Source of the DNA: Brevibacterium sp. W7.2
Lineage (GTDB): Bacteria > Actinomycetota > Actinomycetes > Actinomycetales > Brevibacteriaceae
Length of the DNA stretch: 64,000 nt
Assembly: GCF_018137945.1 (NCBI RefSeq)
Contig: NZ_CP073089.1
Location: 2,046,001 to 2,110,000, forward strand
Reading direction: 5' to 3'
Part shown: positions 23,063 to 33,740 of the stretch, one piece after another
Numbering within the stretch: position 1 is the first letter of the stretch
Layout: each line of letters begins with the position of its first letter
Position numbers and translations under genes: made by a program
Notes under the pieces: generated by a model
Told to the model about the DNA's origin: nothing
What the model saw: the letters and a program-made list of their open reading frames with translations, nothing else
Databases searched by the model: none

Positions 23063-23905
23063 TCAGCGCACCGGTGCCGTCGTCAGCCCTTCGCCCTCGA
23101 CGTCGGCGGTGGTCTTGCGCTGCAGTCGCCTCTCGAGCCACCGCGCGAAGCTCGCGACGATCATGTTGATGATGATGAAGAGCGCGGCACCGACGATGAA
23201 CGTCGGCAGAAGGTTATTGTACTCGCGGCCGATGAGGTTGACCTGGTAGAGAAGGTCCTGGTAGGTGACGATGAAGCCGAGCGCCGAGTCCTTGAGGAGG
23301 ACGACGATCTGCGCGACGATCGTCGGCATCATCGCCCGCAGCGCCTGCGGCATGAGCACGAGGCTCATCACCTGTCCGGGTCGCAGGCCGATCGCCATCG
23401 CCGCTTCCCGCTGGCCCTTCGGCACGGCGAGGATGCCGGCGCGGATGATCTCGGCGAGCACCATGCCGTTGTAGAGGGTGAGGCCGATGACGACGGACCA
23501 GAACGGGCCGATCGTGTTCCCGAAGAGGAGGAACGTCGCGAAGATGAGGAGGAGGACGGGCACGCCGCGGAAGAACTCGAGGACGATCGTCGCGGGCACG
23601 GAGATGATCCGCTTCGACGACAGCCGCAGGAGGGCGAAGACGACGCCGACGGCCAGCGCGAGCACCGAGGCGACGGCGGCGACCTTGAGGGTCGCGAGCA
23701 TGCCGTCGAGGAGGACGAGCTGGATCTGGGCGAACGTGAACGGATACCACTTCTCGGGTTCGAGCTGTCCGGCGTCGGCGAACTTCCAGATGATCCATGC
23801 GATGAGCCCGGCGAGCACGATCGTCGAGACGATCGAGAGGATGACGTTGTTGCGGCGGGCTTTCGGGCCCGGGGCGTCGAAGAGAACCTCTGTCGGTGCG
23901 CTCAT
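23063..23905 (-). CDS. gluD: glutamate ABC transporter permease GluD
   Basis: This 280-residue HisM-type permease starts at ATG 23905, overlapping the gluC stop in ATGA. The EAA loop that docks on the ATPase is REAAMAIGLRPGQVMSLVLMP. Five or six membrane helices follow an N-terminal cytoplasmic segment (SAPTEVLFDAPGPKARRNN) and a long periplasmic loop. It ends in a charged 20-residue tail. It pairs with GluC to form the membrane pore of the glutamate importer. Confidence 0.9.
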   Translation of the reverse strand: MSAPTEVLFDAPGPKARRNNVILSIVSTIVLAGLIAWIIWKFADAGQLEPEKWYPFTFAQIQLVLLDGMLATLKVAAVASVLALAVGVVFALLRLSSKRIISVPATIVLEFFRGVPVLLLIFATFLLFGNTIGPFWSVVIGLTLYNGMVLAEIIRAGILAVPKGQREAAMAIGLRPGQVMSLVLMPQALRAMMPTIVAQIVVLLKDSALGFIVTYQDLLYQVNLIGREYNNLLPTFIVGAALFIIINMIVASFARWLERRLQRKTTADVEGEGLTTAPVR

Positions 23906-24564
23906 CGGAGGATCACCAGCTTCCGCTCGAGGTAGGAGAAGATGCGCCCGAGGATGAGCGCGAGGATGAGGTAGGCGACGGCGGTGCCGAAGAGGATCGG
24001 GATGACGAGGTCGCCGCGGAGCTCGATCGCGTTGCGCATCGCGGAGATGAGTTCGCGGTTGTTGAACGCCGAGGCGATCGACGTGTTCTTGAGCATCGCG
24101 ATGATGACGCTGCCGAGCGGCGGGATGACCGTCCGGAAGGCCTGCGGCAGGATGACCTCCGTGAGCGTCTGGTTGAACGTCAGCCCGATGGCCCGGGCGG
24201 CCTCGGCCTGGCCGACGGGGATCGTCGCGATGCCCGCCTTGAGGGTCTCGGCGACGAAGCACGCGGTGTAGGCGGTGAGCGCGAGTGTCGCGTAGACGAA
24301 TGAGTTGAACGAACTCGAGTCGCCGAAGCGGATGTCGAGGAAGGGCAGTCCGAAGGCGCAGAAGAACATCACGAGCGTCAGCGGGGTGTTGCGGACGATG
24401 TTGATGTACGCCGAGGCGGCGATCCGCAGCACCGGGGTCGGTGAGACCCGCATGGCGGCGAGGATCGTGCCGAGCACCAGCGATCCGACGAGGGTGACGG
24501 TGAAGAGCTTGACCGTGCCCCAGATGCCGGAGCCGAAGAGCTCGAGCAGGGCGAGAAAGTCCAT
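23902..24564 (-). CDS. gluC: glutamate ABC transporter permease GluC
   Basis: The 220-residue polar amino acid permease has an AAGGA ribosome site before ATG 24564. The first helix is GIWGTVKLFTVTLVGSLVLG, and the EAA loop is QAEAARAIGLTFNQTLTEVI followed by LPQAFRTVIPPLGS. The length matches Corynebacterium GluC. A strong hairpin lies between gluB and this gene and may lower its expression relative to the binding protein. Confidence 0.9.
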   Translation of the reverse strand: MDFLALLELFGSGIWGTVKLFTVTLVGSLVLGTILAAMRVSPTPVLRIAASAYINIVRNTPLTLVMFFCAFGLPFLDIRFGDSSSFNSFVYATLALTAYTACFVAETLKAGIATIPVGQAEAARAIGLTFNQTLTEVILPQAFRTVIPPLGSVIIAMLKNTSIASAFNNRELISAMRNAIELRGDLVIPILFGTAVAYLILALILGRIFSYLERKLVILR

Positions 24565-24580
24565 CCCGGGTTCCTTAATC

Positions 24581-24612
24581 GATGCGAGGGCACCGGTCGG
24601 TGCCCTCGCATC
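24581..24612 (-). terminator. intercistronic hairpin between gluB and gluC
   Basis: The 14-bp perfect stem GATGCGAGGGCACC / GGTGCCCTCGCATC has a 4-base loop and is followed on the minus strand by AATTAAGGAACC. It probably acts as a partial terminator or an mRNA-stabilising 3' end for gluB. Confidence 0.65.
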
Positions 24613-24656
24613 AGGTCAGTGAGGCAGCCGGTGGGCGGCCTCGGTGCGGCAAGCGG

Positions 24657-25553
24657 TCAGTAGCGGTCGATCTCCGGCATCTTCACGCCCTCGGCCGATC
24701 CGAGCGTGTACTCGAAGGCTTCGGTCCACTGCCCGTCGTCCATGCTCTTCTGCACCGCGTCGTTGACCGCGTTGCGCAGGGCCGTGTCGTCCTTGGGCAG
24801 GCCGATGCCGTAGGGCTCTTCGCTGAAGGGCTTGCCGACGACCTTGAGCTCGCCCTCGTTCTGCGCCGCGTAGCCGCGGAGGATCGCGTCATCGGTCGTC
24901 ACCGCGTCGACGGCACCGGACTGGAGGTCGGTCACGCACTTCGAGTAGGTGTCGTAGGTGACGAGTTCGGCGTCGCCGTACTCGTCCTGGATCCGCTGCG
25001 CCGGGGTCGAGCCGTCGACCGAGCAGACCTTGCGGCCGGCGAGGTCCTCGGGACCGGCGATGTCGGAGTCGGACTTCACGAGCAGGTCCTGACCGGCGAC
25101 GTAGTAGGGGCCGGCGAAGTCGACGACCTGCTTGCGCTCGTCGTTGATCGTGTAGGTCGCGACGACCATGTCGACGGTGCCCTGCTGGAGGAAGGGCTCG
25201 CGGTTGGCCGAGACGGTCTCGACGAAGTCGATCTGGTCAGGGGCGAAGCCGAGCTGCGCGCCGACCATCTTCGCGATCTCGATGTCGAAGCCCTCCGGGT
25301 CCTCGGAGCCGGTGGTGACGTTGCCGAGACCCGGCTGGTCGAACTTCACGCCGACCTTGAGCTGACCGGCGTCCTTCGCCGCCTGCCAGGTCTTCGAGTC
25401 GGCGACGTCGGCGCTCTCATTGACCGTGTACTCCGGTGCCGCGGCCTGCGAACCGCCGTCGGCCGGGTTGTCGGGGGTGCCGCCCTGCCCGCATCCGCTG
25501 AGGGCGAGGAGTCCGACCGCGACCGAGGCGATCGCGACGCTGAGCTTCTTCAT
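24657..25553 (-). CDS. gluB: glutamate-binding lipoprotein GluB
   Basis: This 298-residue solute-binding protein of family 3 has a lipoprotein signal (MKKLSVAIASVAVGLLALSG, then Cys21 in the lipobox LSGC). The mature part shows LKVGVKFDQPGLGNV, GFDIEIAKMVGAQLGF, VDFAGPYYVAGQDLLV and KPFSEEPYGIGLPKDD, all typical of the family. It is anchored outside the membrane and feeds GluC/GluD. AAGGAG stands six bases before ATG 25553. Confidence 0.92.
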   Translation of the reverse strand: MKKLSVAIASVAVGLLALSGCGQGGTPDNPADGGSQAAAPEYTVNESADVADSKTWQAAKDAGQLKVGVKFDQPGLGNVTTGSEDPEGFDIEIAKMVGAQLGFAPDQIDFVETVSANREPFLQQGTVDMVVATYTINDERKQVVDFAGPYYVAGQDLLVKSDSDIAGPEDLAGRKVCSVDGSTPAQRIQDEYGDAELVTYDTYSKCVTDLQSGAVDAVTTDDAILRGYAAQNEGELKVVGKPFSEEPYGIGLPKDDTALRNAVNDAVQKSMDDGQWTEAFEYTLGSAEGVKMPEIDRY

Positions 25554-25605
25554 GGTTTCTCCTTGGTGGTGTCGAACGGAACAGAGGGTCGAATCAGGGG
25601 TGGGA

Positions 25606-26355
<750 letters not shown>

Positions 26356-26363
26356 GACCACTG

Positions 26364-26392
26364 ATCTTAGTGAATGACCTGCTCACATGAAA
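26364..26392 (-). promoter_or_regulatory. gluABCD promoter
   Basis: On the minus strand TTTCAT and TAAGAT are spaced by 17 bases, just ahead of gluA. Start of transcription at or very near the gluA ATG is expected. Confidence 0.45.
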
Positions 26393-26444
26393 AACGTCAG
26401 GTGTTCCCAGGACAACTGCAATGAACTTGTGACCTGAGCGACAT

Positions 26445-28139
26445 TCACACCGTGCTGCCTGCGTGAACGATCCTCTCGCCCTCTTCGCGCAACTCGACTT
26501 TCCGGATCTTTCCGGACACCGTCATCGGGAACGAGTCGCGGACCTCGACGTACCTGGGGATCTTGAAATGGGCGAGGCGGCCCTCGGCGAACTCCCTGAC
26601 GTCGGCGGCGGTCAGGGTGTCGAAGCCGTCCTTGAGGATGACCCAGGCCATGAGCTCCTCGCCGTACTTCTCGTCGGGGACGCCGATGACCTGGACGTCG
26701 CTGATCGCCGGATGCTGGTAGAGGAACTCCTCGATCTCCCGCGGGTAGACGTTCTCTCCCCCGCGGATGACCATGTCCTTGATCCGGCCGGAGATGTCGA
26801 CGTACCCGTCGTCGTCCATGATCGCGAGATCACCGGTGTGCATCCAGCGGGCCGCATCGATCGCCTCGGCGGTCTTGTCCGGCTCCTCCCAGTACCCGAG
26901 CATCACCGAGTACCCGCGGGTGCATAGTTCGCCCTTCTGCCCGCGGGGCATCGTCTGGCCCGTCACCGGGTCGACGATCTTCACCTCGACGTGGGGCATG
27001 ACCCGGCCCACCGTCTGCGTCCGGGCCTCGAGGGAGTCGTCGGCGCGGGTCATCGTCGACACCGGTGAGGTCTCGGTCATCCCGTAGCAGATGGCGACCT
27101 CGGACATGTTCATGTCGTCGATGACGTGGCGCATCACCTCGACCGGGCACGGGGACCCGGCCATCACCCCGGTGCGCAGGGTCGACAGGTCGTAGTCGGC
27201 GAAGTCGGGCAGGCCGAGTTCGGCGATGAACATCGTCGGCACCCCGTAGAGCGAGGTCGCCCCCTCCTCGGCGACGGCGGTGAGGCTCGCCGCCGGGTCG
27301 AAGCCCGGGGACGGGAGGATGACCGAGGCCCCGTGGCTCAGCGCCGCGAGATTGCCGATGACCATGCCGAAGCAGTGGTAGTAGGGCACGGGCAGGACGA
27401 CGGAGTCGGCGGGCGAGTACGAGAGCAGCTCGCCGATGAAGTAGCCGTTGTTGAGGATGTTGTGGTGGGACAGGGTCACGCCCTTGGGGAAGCCCGTCGT
27501 GCCGGAGGTGTACTGGATGTTGATGGGATCGTCGGCGGAGAGTTCGGCCGCCGCCTGTTCGAGGCGCACGGCGTACTTCGCTCCGGGGTCGGCGAGCAGC
27601 TCCCGGCCCTGGGTCAGCAGGCGGGCGAACGATTCGCGCTCCCCGATCGTTGCCGTCCCGGTCAGAGCGTCCGGGACGGTGTCGAGGAAGACGAGATCGA
27701 GACCCGGCACCGAGGCGGCCACCTCGGTGGCCAGGGCGTGGAAGTCCGAATGGGGCGGGGCGGCGATCTGCGAGATGAGCATCGTCATCCCCGACTGGCC
27801 CACGACGAATTCGAGTTCGTGGGCGCGGTAGGCGGGATTGACGTTGACGAGGATCGCCCCGATCTTCGCCGTCGCGTACTGGACGAGCGCCCATTCTCCG
27901 ACGTTCTGCGCCCAGATTCCGATGCGATCGCCCTTGCCGAGGCCGCGTTCGAGGAGGGCCGCGGCCAGCGCGTCGGTGTCGGCGTCGAACTCGGCATACG
28001 TCCAGCGCCGGTCGGACCCGCGGTCGATGAGGGCGATCGCGTCCGGGTGGGCGGCGGCGGTGCGCCGGAAGTTCGCCGGAATCGTCTCCCCGCGCAGGGG
28101 TTCGGTCGACGGTCCGGAGGAGTAGGAGAGGTCAGCCAC
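26445..28139 (-). CDS. AMP-binding fatty acyl-CoA synthetase
   Basis: The 564-residue adenylate-forming enzyme has the P-loop [20 protein letters not shown], the A5 region [12 protein letters not shown], the A7 block [33 protein letters not shown], and the catalytic lysine in [15 protein letters not shown]. It converts a carboxylic acid to its CoA thioester through an acyl-AMP. The sequence resembles the medium- to long-chain FadD35/YngI group. GTG 28139 is the start (AAGGG about ten bases upstream). It appears monocistronic. Confidence 0.88.
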   Translation of the reverse strand: MADLSYSSGPSTEPLRGETIPANFRRTAAAHPDAIALIDRGSDRRWTYAEFDADTDALAAALLERGLGKGDRIGIWAQNVGEWALVQYATAKIGAILVNVNPAYRAHELEFVVGQSGMTMLISQIAAPPHSDFHALATEVAASVPGLDLVFLDTVPDALTGTATIGERESFARLLTQGRELLADPGAKYAVRLEQAAAELSADDPINIQYTSGTTGFPKGVTLSHHNILNNGYFIGELLSYSPADSVVLPVPYYHCFGMVIGNLAALSHGASVILPSPGFDPAASLTAVAEEGATSLYGVPTMFIAELGLPDFADYDLSTLRTGVMAGSPCPVEVMRHVIDDMNMSEVAICYGMTETSPVSTMTRADDSLEARTQTVGRVMPHVEVKIVDPVTGQTMPRGQKGELCTRGYSVMLGYWEEPDKTAEAIDAARWMHTGDLAIMDDDGYVDISGRIKDMVIRGGENVYPREIEEFLYQHPAISDVQVIGVPDEKYGEELMAWVILKDGFDTLTAADVREFAEGRLAHFKIPRYVEVRDSFPMTVSGKIRKVELREEGERIVHAGSTV

Positions 28140-28203
28140 GTCGTTGTCGCCCTTCGTATCCCGTCAGCGGTCACTGACAGCGTGCGGTGTGATCGCCTTC
28201 ACA

Positions 28204-30009
28204 CTATTCCGGTTCGCTCCGACTCGCAAAGGCCGGGGTGCTCCTGTCGTCGGTCTCCCCGCCGAGGCGGGTGGGGGTGGTGGCGCGGAAGCTGCGGACG
28301 AAGTCGTCGTCGATCCCGGGCCCGGCCTGTCCGTCGGCGTCGACGAGGCTGGCGCGACCGGCGTCGATGAGGACGAGCGCGCGGCTGAGAGCCGCGACGT
28401 CGGCAGCGTCATGGGTGATGAGCAGGGCGCTGCGTCCGCGCAGCACGTCGGCGAGGACTGCGCGCGTGCTGATCTTCACGTCGACGTCGAGGGCGGCGAG
28501 GGGTTCGTCGAGGAGGAGGAGCGTGGGGTCGATGACGAGCGCCCGCGCGAGGGCGATGCGCGCTGCCTGCCCGCCGGAGACCGCCTCGGGGCGGCGGTCG
28601 CTGCAGTGGCCGACGCCGAGGCGGTCGAGCATCGCCTGGGCGGCGGCGCGGGCGTCGGCGGTCCGGTGCCCGTGGGCGCGGAGGCCGAACGCGACGTTGT
28701 CGAGGACGCTGAGGTGCGGGAAGAGCAGCGGGTTCTGGGCGAGGTGGACGACCCCGCGGGCGTGGATGGGCGGCCAGTGCCCGGCGTCGATGTCGAAGAT
28801 CGTGCGGTCGCCGAGGCGCAGCGCCCCGGACTCGGCGGGCAGGGCGCCGGTGATGATCTGGAAGAGGCTCGACTTCCCGGCCCCGTTGCGGCCGATGAGT
28901 GCCGTCGTCTGTCCGGCGGGCACGTCGAGGGCGATGTCGAGACCGCGGGCGGGCAGCTGGGCGCTCAGGCTCAGTCGACCGTCGCCGGCAGCGGCGGCGG
29001 GACTGGTGGTGGCCCCGGCGGCGGGACCGGTGGCGGCTCCGGCGTCGGCCACGCGGCCGATCTCGGAGGTGGCGCTCCTGCGAGCGGCGTGGGATCCCGG
29101 CTGGGCCTCCGCCACCGGGAGGACAGCATCGGTGCCATCCAGCCGGGCGGCGGGAGCGCCCGTGCGCGCGATCGTCGCACCGGGAGCCGAGGCGCGCGGT
29201 CCGAAGCGGCGCAGACGCGGGGCGTGGGGCGAGCGGTACGCGAGGACGATGATGATGAGCGCGGTGACGACGAGGAGCAGGGAGAGGGCGATCGCCGACT
29301 GCGGATCGGACTCGCGGACGAGGTAGATCTGCAGCGGCATCGTCCGGGTCACGCCCGACAGGGAGCCGGCGAAGGTGAGGGTCGCCCCGAACTCGCCGAG
29401 GGACCTGGCGAAGCAGAGGACGGCGCCGGTGAGGATGCCCGCCCGCAGCATGGGGAGGGTGACCGTGGCGAACACGCGCATCGGGGTCGCCCCGAGTTCG
29501 GCGGCGGCGATCTCGTAGCGCTGCCCGCGCGCGGCGACCGCGGTCTCGACCGACATCACCATGAACGGGAGGGAGACGAAGATCTGGGCGACGACGACGG
29601 CCGCCGTCGTGTACGCGAGCCCGAGACCGGCATCGGTGAGCAGGGACCCGAGATACGCCGAGCGCCCCCACGTGTAGAGGAGCGCGAGGCCGCTGACGAC
29701 CGGCGGCAGGACGAGCGGGAGGAGGATGAGGGTGCGCACGAGCCGCTGCCCCGCGAACGTCGTCGTGGCGAGCAGATAGCCGAGCGGGAAGCCGAGGACG
29801 ACGCTGACGAGCGCGGAGATCGTCGACGTGAGCAGGGACAGTCCCATCGCCAGCTGCGACTCGGGGGCCGCGATGACCTCGCCGAGGTGGCCGAGGTCGA
29901 TGCGGGTGACCATCCCGATGATGGGGACGAGGAGGAACGCGACGGCGAGGACAGCGGGAATCCACAGCCACCTCGGCGCCGTCGCATGCCTCCGGGCACG
30001 CCCCGTCAC
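28204..30009 (-). CDS. modBC: molybdate ABC transporter ModB-ModC fusion
   Basis: One 601-residue chain. Residues 1-265 are the permease ModB (LPLVLPPVVSGLALLYTWG, then EIAAAELGATPMRVFATVTLP as the ATPase-docking loop, then SLGEFGATLTFAGS). Residues about 270-345 are an Ala/Pro-rich linker. Residues about 345-580 are the ATPase ModC: Walker A ALIGRNGAGKSSLFQII, signature VSGGQAARIALARAL, Walker B LLLLDEPLAALDVD, ending in the H-loop LLITHDAAD. The ModC C-terminal TOBE domain is absent. GTG 30009 has GGGAG seven bases upstream. No modA is within the window, so the binding protein must be encoded elsewhere. Confidence 0.88.
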   Translation of the reverse strand: MTGRARRHATAPRWLWIPAVLAVAFLLVPIIGMVTRIDLGHLGEVIAAPESQLAMGLSLLTSTISALVSVVLGFPLGYLLATTTFAGQRLVRTLILLPLVLPPVVSGLALLYTWGRSAYLGSLLTDAGLGLAYTTAAVVVAQIFVSLPFMVMSVETAVAARGQRYEIAAAELGATPMRVFATVTLPMLRAGILTGAVLCFARSLGEFGATLTFAGSLSGVTRTMPLQIYLVRESDPQSAIALSLLLVVTALIIIVLAYRSPHAPRLRRFGPRASAPGATIARTGAPAARLDGTDAVLPVAEAQPGSHAARRSATSEIGRVADAGAATGPAAGATTSPAAAAGDGRLSLSAQLPARGLDIALDVPAGQTTALIGRNGAGKSSLFQIITGALPAESGALRLGDRTIFDIDAGHWPPIHARGVVHLAQNPLLFPHLSVLDNVAFGLRAHGHRTADARAAAQAMLDRLGVGHCSDRRPEAVSGGQAARIALARALVIDPTLLLLDEPLAALDVDVKISTRAVLADVLRGRSALLITHDAADVAALSRALVLIDAGRASLVDADGQAGPGIDDDFVRSFRATTPTRLGGETDDRSTPAFASRSEPE

Positions 30010-30058
30010 GGACGGTCTCCCGGTGTGGAATCACAGATCATCCACCCATTATCACCCG

Positions 30059-30083
30059 CAGATGCGGAGTTTCAGAGCATCTG
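30059..30083. promoter_or_regulatory. hairpin/inverted repeat before modBC
   Basis: CAGATGC and GCATCTG pair across 11 bases, and a further ATCTG copy follows. The repeat lies between the TOBE-regulator stop and the modBC start, and is a candidate operator or attenuator for molybdate-dependent control. Confidence 0.35.
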
Positions 30084-30108
30084 CATCAGCATCTGAGACT
30101 GATTCGGG

Positions 30109-30510
30109 TCAGTCGCCGCCGGCGGTGTCGATCCACACCATCGTCGCCTTGACGGCCGCAGTGGCGAGGCTGCCGGGTTCGAGTTCGAGCTGACGGCACG
30201 CCTCGGCGGACATCAGGGACACGACCCTAAACGGCCCGCACTGGAGGCTGACCTGCGCCATCACCCCGTCGATGACGACGTCGGTGACGAGACCGGTGAA
30301 GCGGTTGCGCGCCGAGCTGCGCACGTGCGTCGGGTCGTCGAGGGAACCGGCGCCGTCCTGGGCGAGCACGGCGAGTTCGGCCCCGTCGACGACGGACCGG
30401 TTCGAGGCGTCCTTGTGCTGCGCGAGCCGGCCGTCGCTGATCCAGCGACGGATCGTGTCGTCGCTGACGCCGAGGAACCGGGCGGCCTCGCTGATGCGCA
30501 GCTGAGTCAT
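30109..30510 (-). CDS. MerR-like HTH plus TOBE domain molybdate-responsive regulator
   Basis: ATG 30510 overlaps the moaE stop; the product has 133 residues. Residues 1-60 are an excisionase/MerR-like winged helix (ISEAARFLGVSDDTIRRWIS). Residues 65-131 are one Mop/TOBE domain (SARNRFTGLVTDVVIDGVMA, FRVVSLMSAEACRQLELEPG, AAVKATMVWI). Mop domains bind molybdate or tungstate. Placed between the moa genes and modBC it probably controls one or both. Confidence 0.85.
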   Translation of the reverse strand: MTQLRISEAARFLGVSDDTIRRWISDGRLAQHKDASNRSVVDGAELAVLAQDGAGSLDDPTHVRSSARNRFTGLVTDVVIDGVMAQVSLQCGPFRVVSLMSAEACRQLELEPGSLATAAVKATMVWIDTAGGD

Positions 30511-30929
30511 TCGAGCGCTCCCACCCATTCGTCGTCGCCGTCGGTGAAGAACTGGTGCTTCCAGATCGCCACCTTCTCCTTGACCTCGTCGACGAGCTCG
30601 CCGCACGCGACGAAGGACTCCCGGCGGTGCGGTGAGGCGACGACGGCGGCCAGCGCCACATCGCCGACGGACAGCTCTCCGACCCGATGGACGACGGAGA
30701 GGCGGACCGCGGGATGCCGGGCGGCCACCTCGGCGGCCACCTCGGCGATCTGCGCCGGCGCCAGCGGGTGGGATTCGTAGACGAGCCGGGTGACACCGCG
30801 GCCCGAATCGTGGTCGCGGATGATCCCGGAGAAGGTCACTGCGGCCCCGCATTCGGCGGTGACGACCTCGGGTTCGAGCTCGGTCACGCTGATCGGGGAC
30901 TCGGTGATGCCGGTGGTGATGACGGTCAT
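30507..30929 (-). CDS. moaE: molybdopterin synthase large subunit MoaE
   Basis: The 140-residue protein shows [59 protein letters not shown] and the late lysine region [19 protein letters not shown] that reaches the active site. With MoaD it inserts two sulfurs into cyclic pyranopterin monophosphate. The start overlaps the moaC stop and the stop overlaps the TOBE regulator, so the genes are tightly coupled. Confidence 0.92.
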   Translation of the reverse strand: MTVITTGITESPISVTELEPEVVTAECGAAVTFSGIIRDHDSGRGVTRLVYESHPLAPAQIAEVAAEVAARHPAVRLSVVHRVGELSVGDVALAAVVASPHRRESFVACGELVDEVKEKVAIWKHQFFTDGDDEWVGALE

Positions 30930-31408
30930 GACTCCCGCTTCCAGTCCCCGCTCTTGCCGCCGGACTTCTCGAGGACCTTGATGTCCCCGATGACCGCGCG
31001 GTTGTCGACGGCCTTGATCATGTCGAAGATCGTCAGCGCGGCGACGGAGACGGCGGTCAGGGCCTCCATCTCGACACCGGTCACCGACACCGTCTTCACG
31101 GCCGCGGTCACCGTGACGGCGGAGTCCGTGAGGGTGAAGTCGACATCGACGCCGGTCAGCGGCAGCGGATGGCAGAGCGGGATGAGGTCGCTCGTGCGCT
31201 TGGCGCCCATCACCGCGGCGATGCGCGCCACCGGCAGGGCATCGCCCTTGGGCAGGCCCGCCTGACCGATGAGGGAGATGACCTCCGGGGTCGTCGTGAT
31301 CGTGGCCGTGGCCACGGCCCGCCGCCGGGTGGTGCTCTTGTCGCCGACGTCGACCATCCGGGCGGCTCCGGACTCGTCGAGGTGTGTGAGGCTCACGCGA
31401 TTGTCCAC
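30926..31408 (-). CDS. moaC: cyclic pyranopterin monophosphate synthase MoaC
   Basis: The 160-residue protein starts at GTG 31408 inside the end of moeA (16-base overlap). Motifs: [16 protein letters not shown] at the N-terminus, [40 protein letters not shown] with the catalytic region, and [15 protein letters not shown]. MoaC turns the MoaA product into cPMP, the first stable intermediate of molybdenum cofactor synthesis. Confidence 0.93.
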   Translation of the reverse strand: MDNRVSLTHLDESGAARMVDVGDKSTTRRRAVATATITTTPEVISLIGQAGLPKGDALPVARIAAVMGAKRTSDLIPLCHPLPLTGVDVDFTLTDSAVTVTAAVKTVSVTGVEMEALTAVSVAALTIFDMIKAVDNRAVIGDIKVLEKSGGKSGDWKRES

Positions 31409-32607
31409 GTTCTCAGCCTATCCCCCGCGGCCGCGAACGGGTCGTCAGGGTCGTCGGTGGGCGGGATGAAGACGAGGTGGGTGCTCTCGGCGTAGCTGTG
31501 GAGCAGATGCGACCGGGAGCCGCCGACGAGGGTGATCCCGTCGTCGTCGACGATCGCCCGCCGCACCTGGAGCTTGCCGGCAGGCGGGGTCTCGTCGAGG
31601 TCGGCGGTCAGCGGGTGGAAGCCGACGGGGCGGGCATCGAGGCCGGGGTCGATGCCGAGGAGGGCGGGGCGGATGAAGAGCTCGACGCTGATGAGGGCGC
31701 TCACCGGGTTGCCCGGCAGGGCCACCCAGGGAAGACCGGCGAGCGTGCCCACGCCCTGCGGTCCGCCGGGCTGCATGGCGATGGGCTCGAAGAGCATGTC
31801 CGCGGCCGGGTCGAGGGCCGCGGCGAGTTTGACGACCTCGCGGGCGCCCTTCGAGATCCCGCCGGTGGACACGACGAGGTCGGTGTCGACGGCGCGCACT
31901 CGGCGCAGCAGCTCCTCCGGGTCGTCGGGCACCCGCAGCCGGGTGACCTCGGCGCCGAGGCGGGTGAGACTCGCGGTCAGGGTGATGCCGTTGGCGTCCT
32001 CGATGCCGGCGTCGGCGTCCCCGGCGATCTCGTCTCCGGTGCTGAGGACGAGGATCCGCGGGAGGGTGACGACGTCGAGGTCGACGACTCCGCAGGCAGC
32101 GGCGACGCCGAGGCGGGCGGGAGTGAGCAGCGCACCGGCGCGCAGCACGGTGGTTCCGGCGGTGACGTCGCTGCCGCGGGCGCGGACGAACGCGCCGGGT
32201 GCGGGTGCGTCCTTAACGGTGATCTCCCTCGCCCCGAAGGTGCCCGGTTCGGTGGCCTCGATGGGGATGATCGTGTCGGCACCCTCGGGCACCGGGGCCC
32301 CGGTCATGATCTCGACGACGGTGCCGGGGTCCACGGCAGCGCCCCGGGCTCCCGCGGCGACCTGCCCGACGACGGGCAGCGGGCCGAGGCGGGACCCGTC
32401 CCGCGGTGCGCTCGTCAGGGTCTGTGCCGAGACGGCGAAGCCGTCCATGCTCGAGTTGTCGAAGGCGGGGACGTCGACGGCGGAGACGACATCGGCGGCA
32501 AGCTGCCTGGGCACCTCAAGAAGGGCGGTCAGGGGCATGCGCGCCGAGCCGCGCAGCGGACTGATCGTCTCGAATACCCGACGACGATGCGTGAAGGCGC
32601 TGGTCAT
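31393..32607 (-). CDS. moeA: molybdopterin molybdenumtransferase MoeA (copy 1)
   Basis: The 404-residue protein has [35 protein letters not shown], the MoCF-fold LSTGDEI with [15 protein letters not shown], and [20 protein letters not shown] then [10 protein letters not shown]. It uses adenylyl-molybdopterin and molybdate to form Moco. It heads the minus-strand operon moeA-moaC-moaE-TOBE regulator and is divergent from moaA with 44 bp between starts. Confidence 0.92.
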   Translation of the reverse strand: MTSAFTHRRRVFETISPLRGSARMPLTALLEVPRQLAADVVSAVDVPAFDNSSMDGFAVSAQTLTSAPRDGSRLGPLPVVGQVAAGARGAAVDPGTVVEIMTGAPVPEGADTIIPIEATEPGTFGAREITVKDAPAPGAFVRARGSDVTAGTTVLRAGALLTPARLGVAAACGVVDLDVVTLPRILVLSTGDEIAGDADAGIEDANGITLTASLTRLGAEVTRLRVPDDPEELLRRVRAVDTDLVVSTGGISKGAREVVKLAAALDPAADMLFEPIAMQPGGPQGVGTLAGLPWVALPGNPVSALISVELFIRPALLGIDPGLDARPVGFHPLTADLDETPPAGKLQVRRAIVDDDGITLVGGSRSHLLHSYAESTHLVFIPPTDDPDDPFAAAGDRLRTWTIA

Positions 32608-32651
32608 GGGACGATGATAGCGAAGAGCTTACGGAAGGGAGGAGAACGGAC

Positions 32652-33740
32652 ATGGGGACGATCGGCCTGCCGACCCCGGTGGTGAGGACTCCGACTCTCG
32701 ACCCGGGCACGTCGTTCACCGCGCACAGCGAGGAGTCGCTCCTCGACACGTTCGGACGGCGGGCGCGGGACCTGCGGATCTCGCTGACGGATTTCTGCAA
32801 CCTGCGCTGCAGCTACTGCATGCCCGCCGAGGGTGTCGAGTTCATGCCCCGCGACGCGGCGATGAGCGCCGAGGAGATCATCCGCTTCGCCCGCATCGGC
32901 GTCGAGCGGTTCTGCGTCGACCAGATCCGGTTCACCGGCGGAGAGCCGCTGACCCGCCACGACATCACCGACATCATCGCAGGCGTCGCCGCCCTGACAC
33001 CGCGGCCGAACATCGCCCTGACGACGAACGCGATCGGTCTCGACAAGCGCGCGGCGAAGCTCAAGGAGGCCGGTCTCGACCGGATCAACGTCTCCCTCGA
33101 CACGGTCGATGCGGACACGTTCTCAGAGATCACCCGGCGTCCGTTCCTCCAGCGCGTCCTCGACGGGATCCAGGGGGCGAAGGATGCCGGTCTCGACCCG
33201 GTGAAGATCAACGCCGTGCTCTTGCCGGGAGTCAACGACACGCAGGCACCCGACCTCCTCCAGTGGTGCCTCGACCACGGACTGTCCCTGCGGTTCATCG
33301 AGCAGATGCCCCTCGACGCGGGGCACTCGTGGGATCGCGGGACGATGATCACCGCCGCTGACGTCTTCGCACTGCTCGAACCCCGCTTCGTCCTCACGCC
33401 GGACGAGGCCCCGCGCGGTGCGGCACCGGCGGAGAAGTTCCGGGTGGCGAGCCGTGAGGATCCGGACACCGACCTCGGCGACGTCGGCATCATCGCCTCG
33501 GTCACGCGCCCGTTCTGCGCCGACTGCACCCGCACCCGGCTGACCGCCGAGGGCCGGGTGCGCACGTGCCTGTTCTCCCGCACCGAGGTCGATCTGCTCG
33601 CCGCGCTGCGCTCAGGGGCCTCTGATGAGGAGATCGCGAACCTGTGGAAGGGCGCGCACTGGGCGAAGCTCGCCGGGCACGGCATGGACTCCGCCGACTT
33701 CACCCAGCCGCAGCGACCGATGAGCGCCATCGGAGGATGA
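32652..33740 (+). CDS. moaA: GTP 3',8-cyclase MoaA
   Basis: This 362-residue radical SAM enzyme has the first [4Fe-4S] cluster at FCNLRCSYCMPAEG (CxxxCxxC), the SAM region FTGGEPLTRHDI, and the second cluster at PFCADCTRTRLTAEGRVRTC. The C-terminal Gly-Gly (SAIGG) needed for catalysis is present. GGGAGG precedes ATG 32652. The stop overlaps moaD. Confidence 0.95.
   Translation: MGTIGLPTPVVRTPTLDPGTSFTAHSEESLLDTFGRRARDLRISLTDFCNLRCSYCMPAEGVEFMPRDAAMSAEEIIRFARIGVERFCVDQIRFTGGEPLTRHDITDIIAGVAALTPRPNIALTTNAIGLDKRAAKLKEAGLDRINVSLDTVDADTFSEITRRPFLQRVLDGIQGAKDAGLDPVKINAVLLPGVNDTQAPDLLQWCLDHGLSLRFIEQMPLDAGHSWDRGTMITAADVFALLEPRFVLTPDEAPRGAAPAEKFRVASREDPDTDLGDVGIIASVTRPFCADCTRTRLTAEGRVRTCLFSRTEVDLLAALRSGASDEEIANLWKGAHWAKLAGHGMDSADFTQPQRPMSAIGG

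Noticed and set aside
23906-24262. A 119-codon N-terminal extension of gluD
   Set aside because: It is an Arg/His-rich shadow of gluC; the ATGA overlap start at 23905 fits the family.
28144-30096. A 650-codon plus-strand frame opposite modBC
   Set aside because: Same kind of antisense artefact; the minus strand carries clear ABC motifs.
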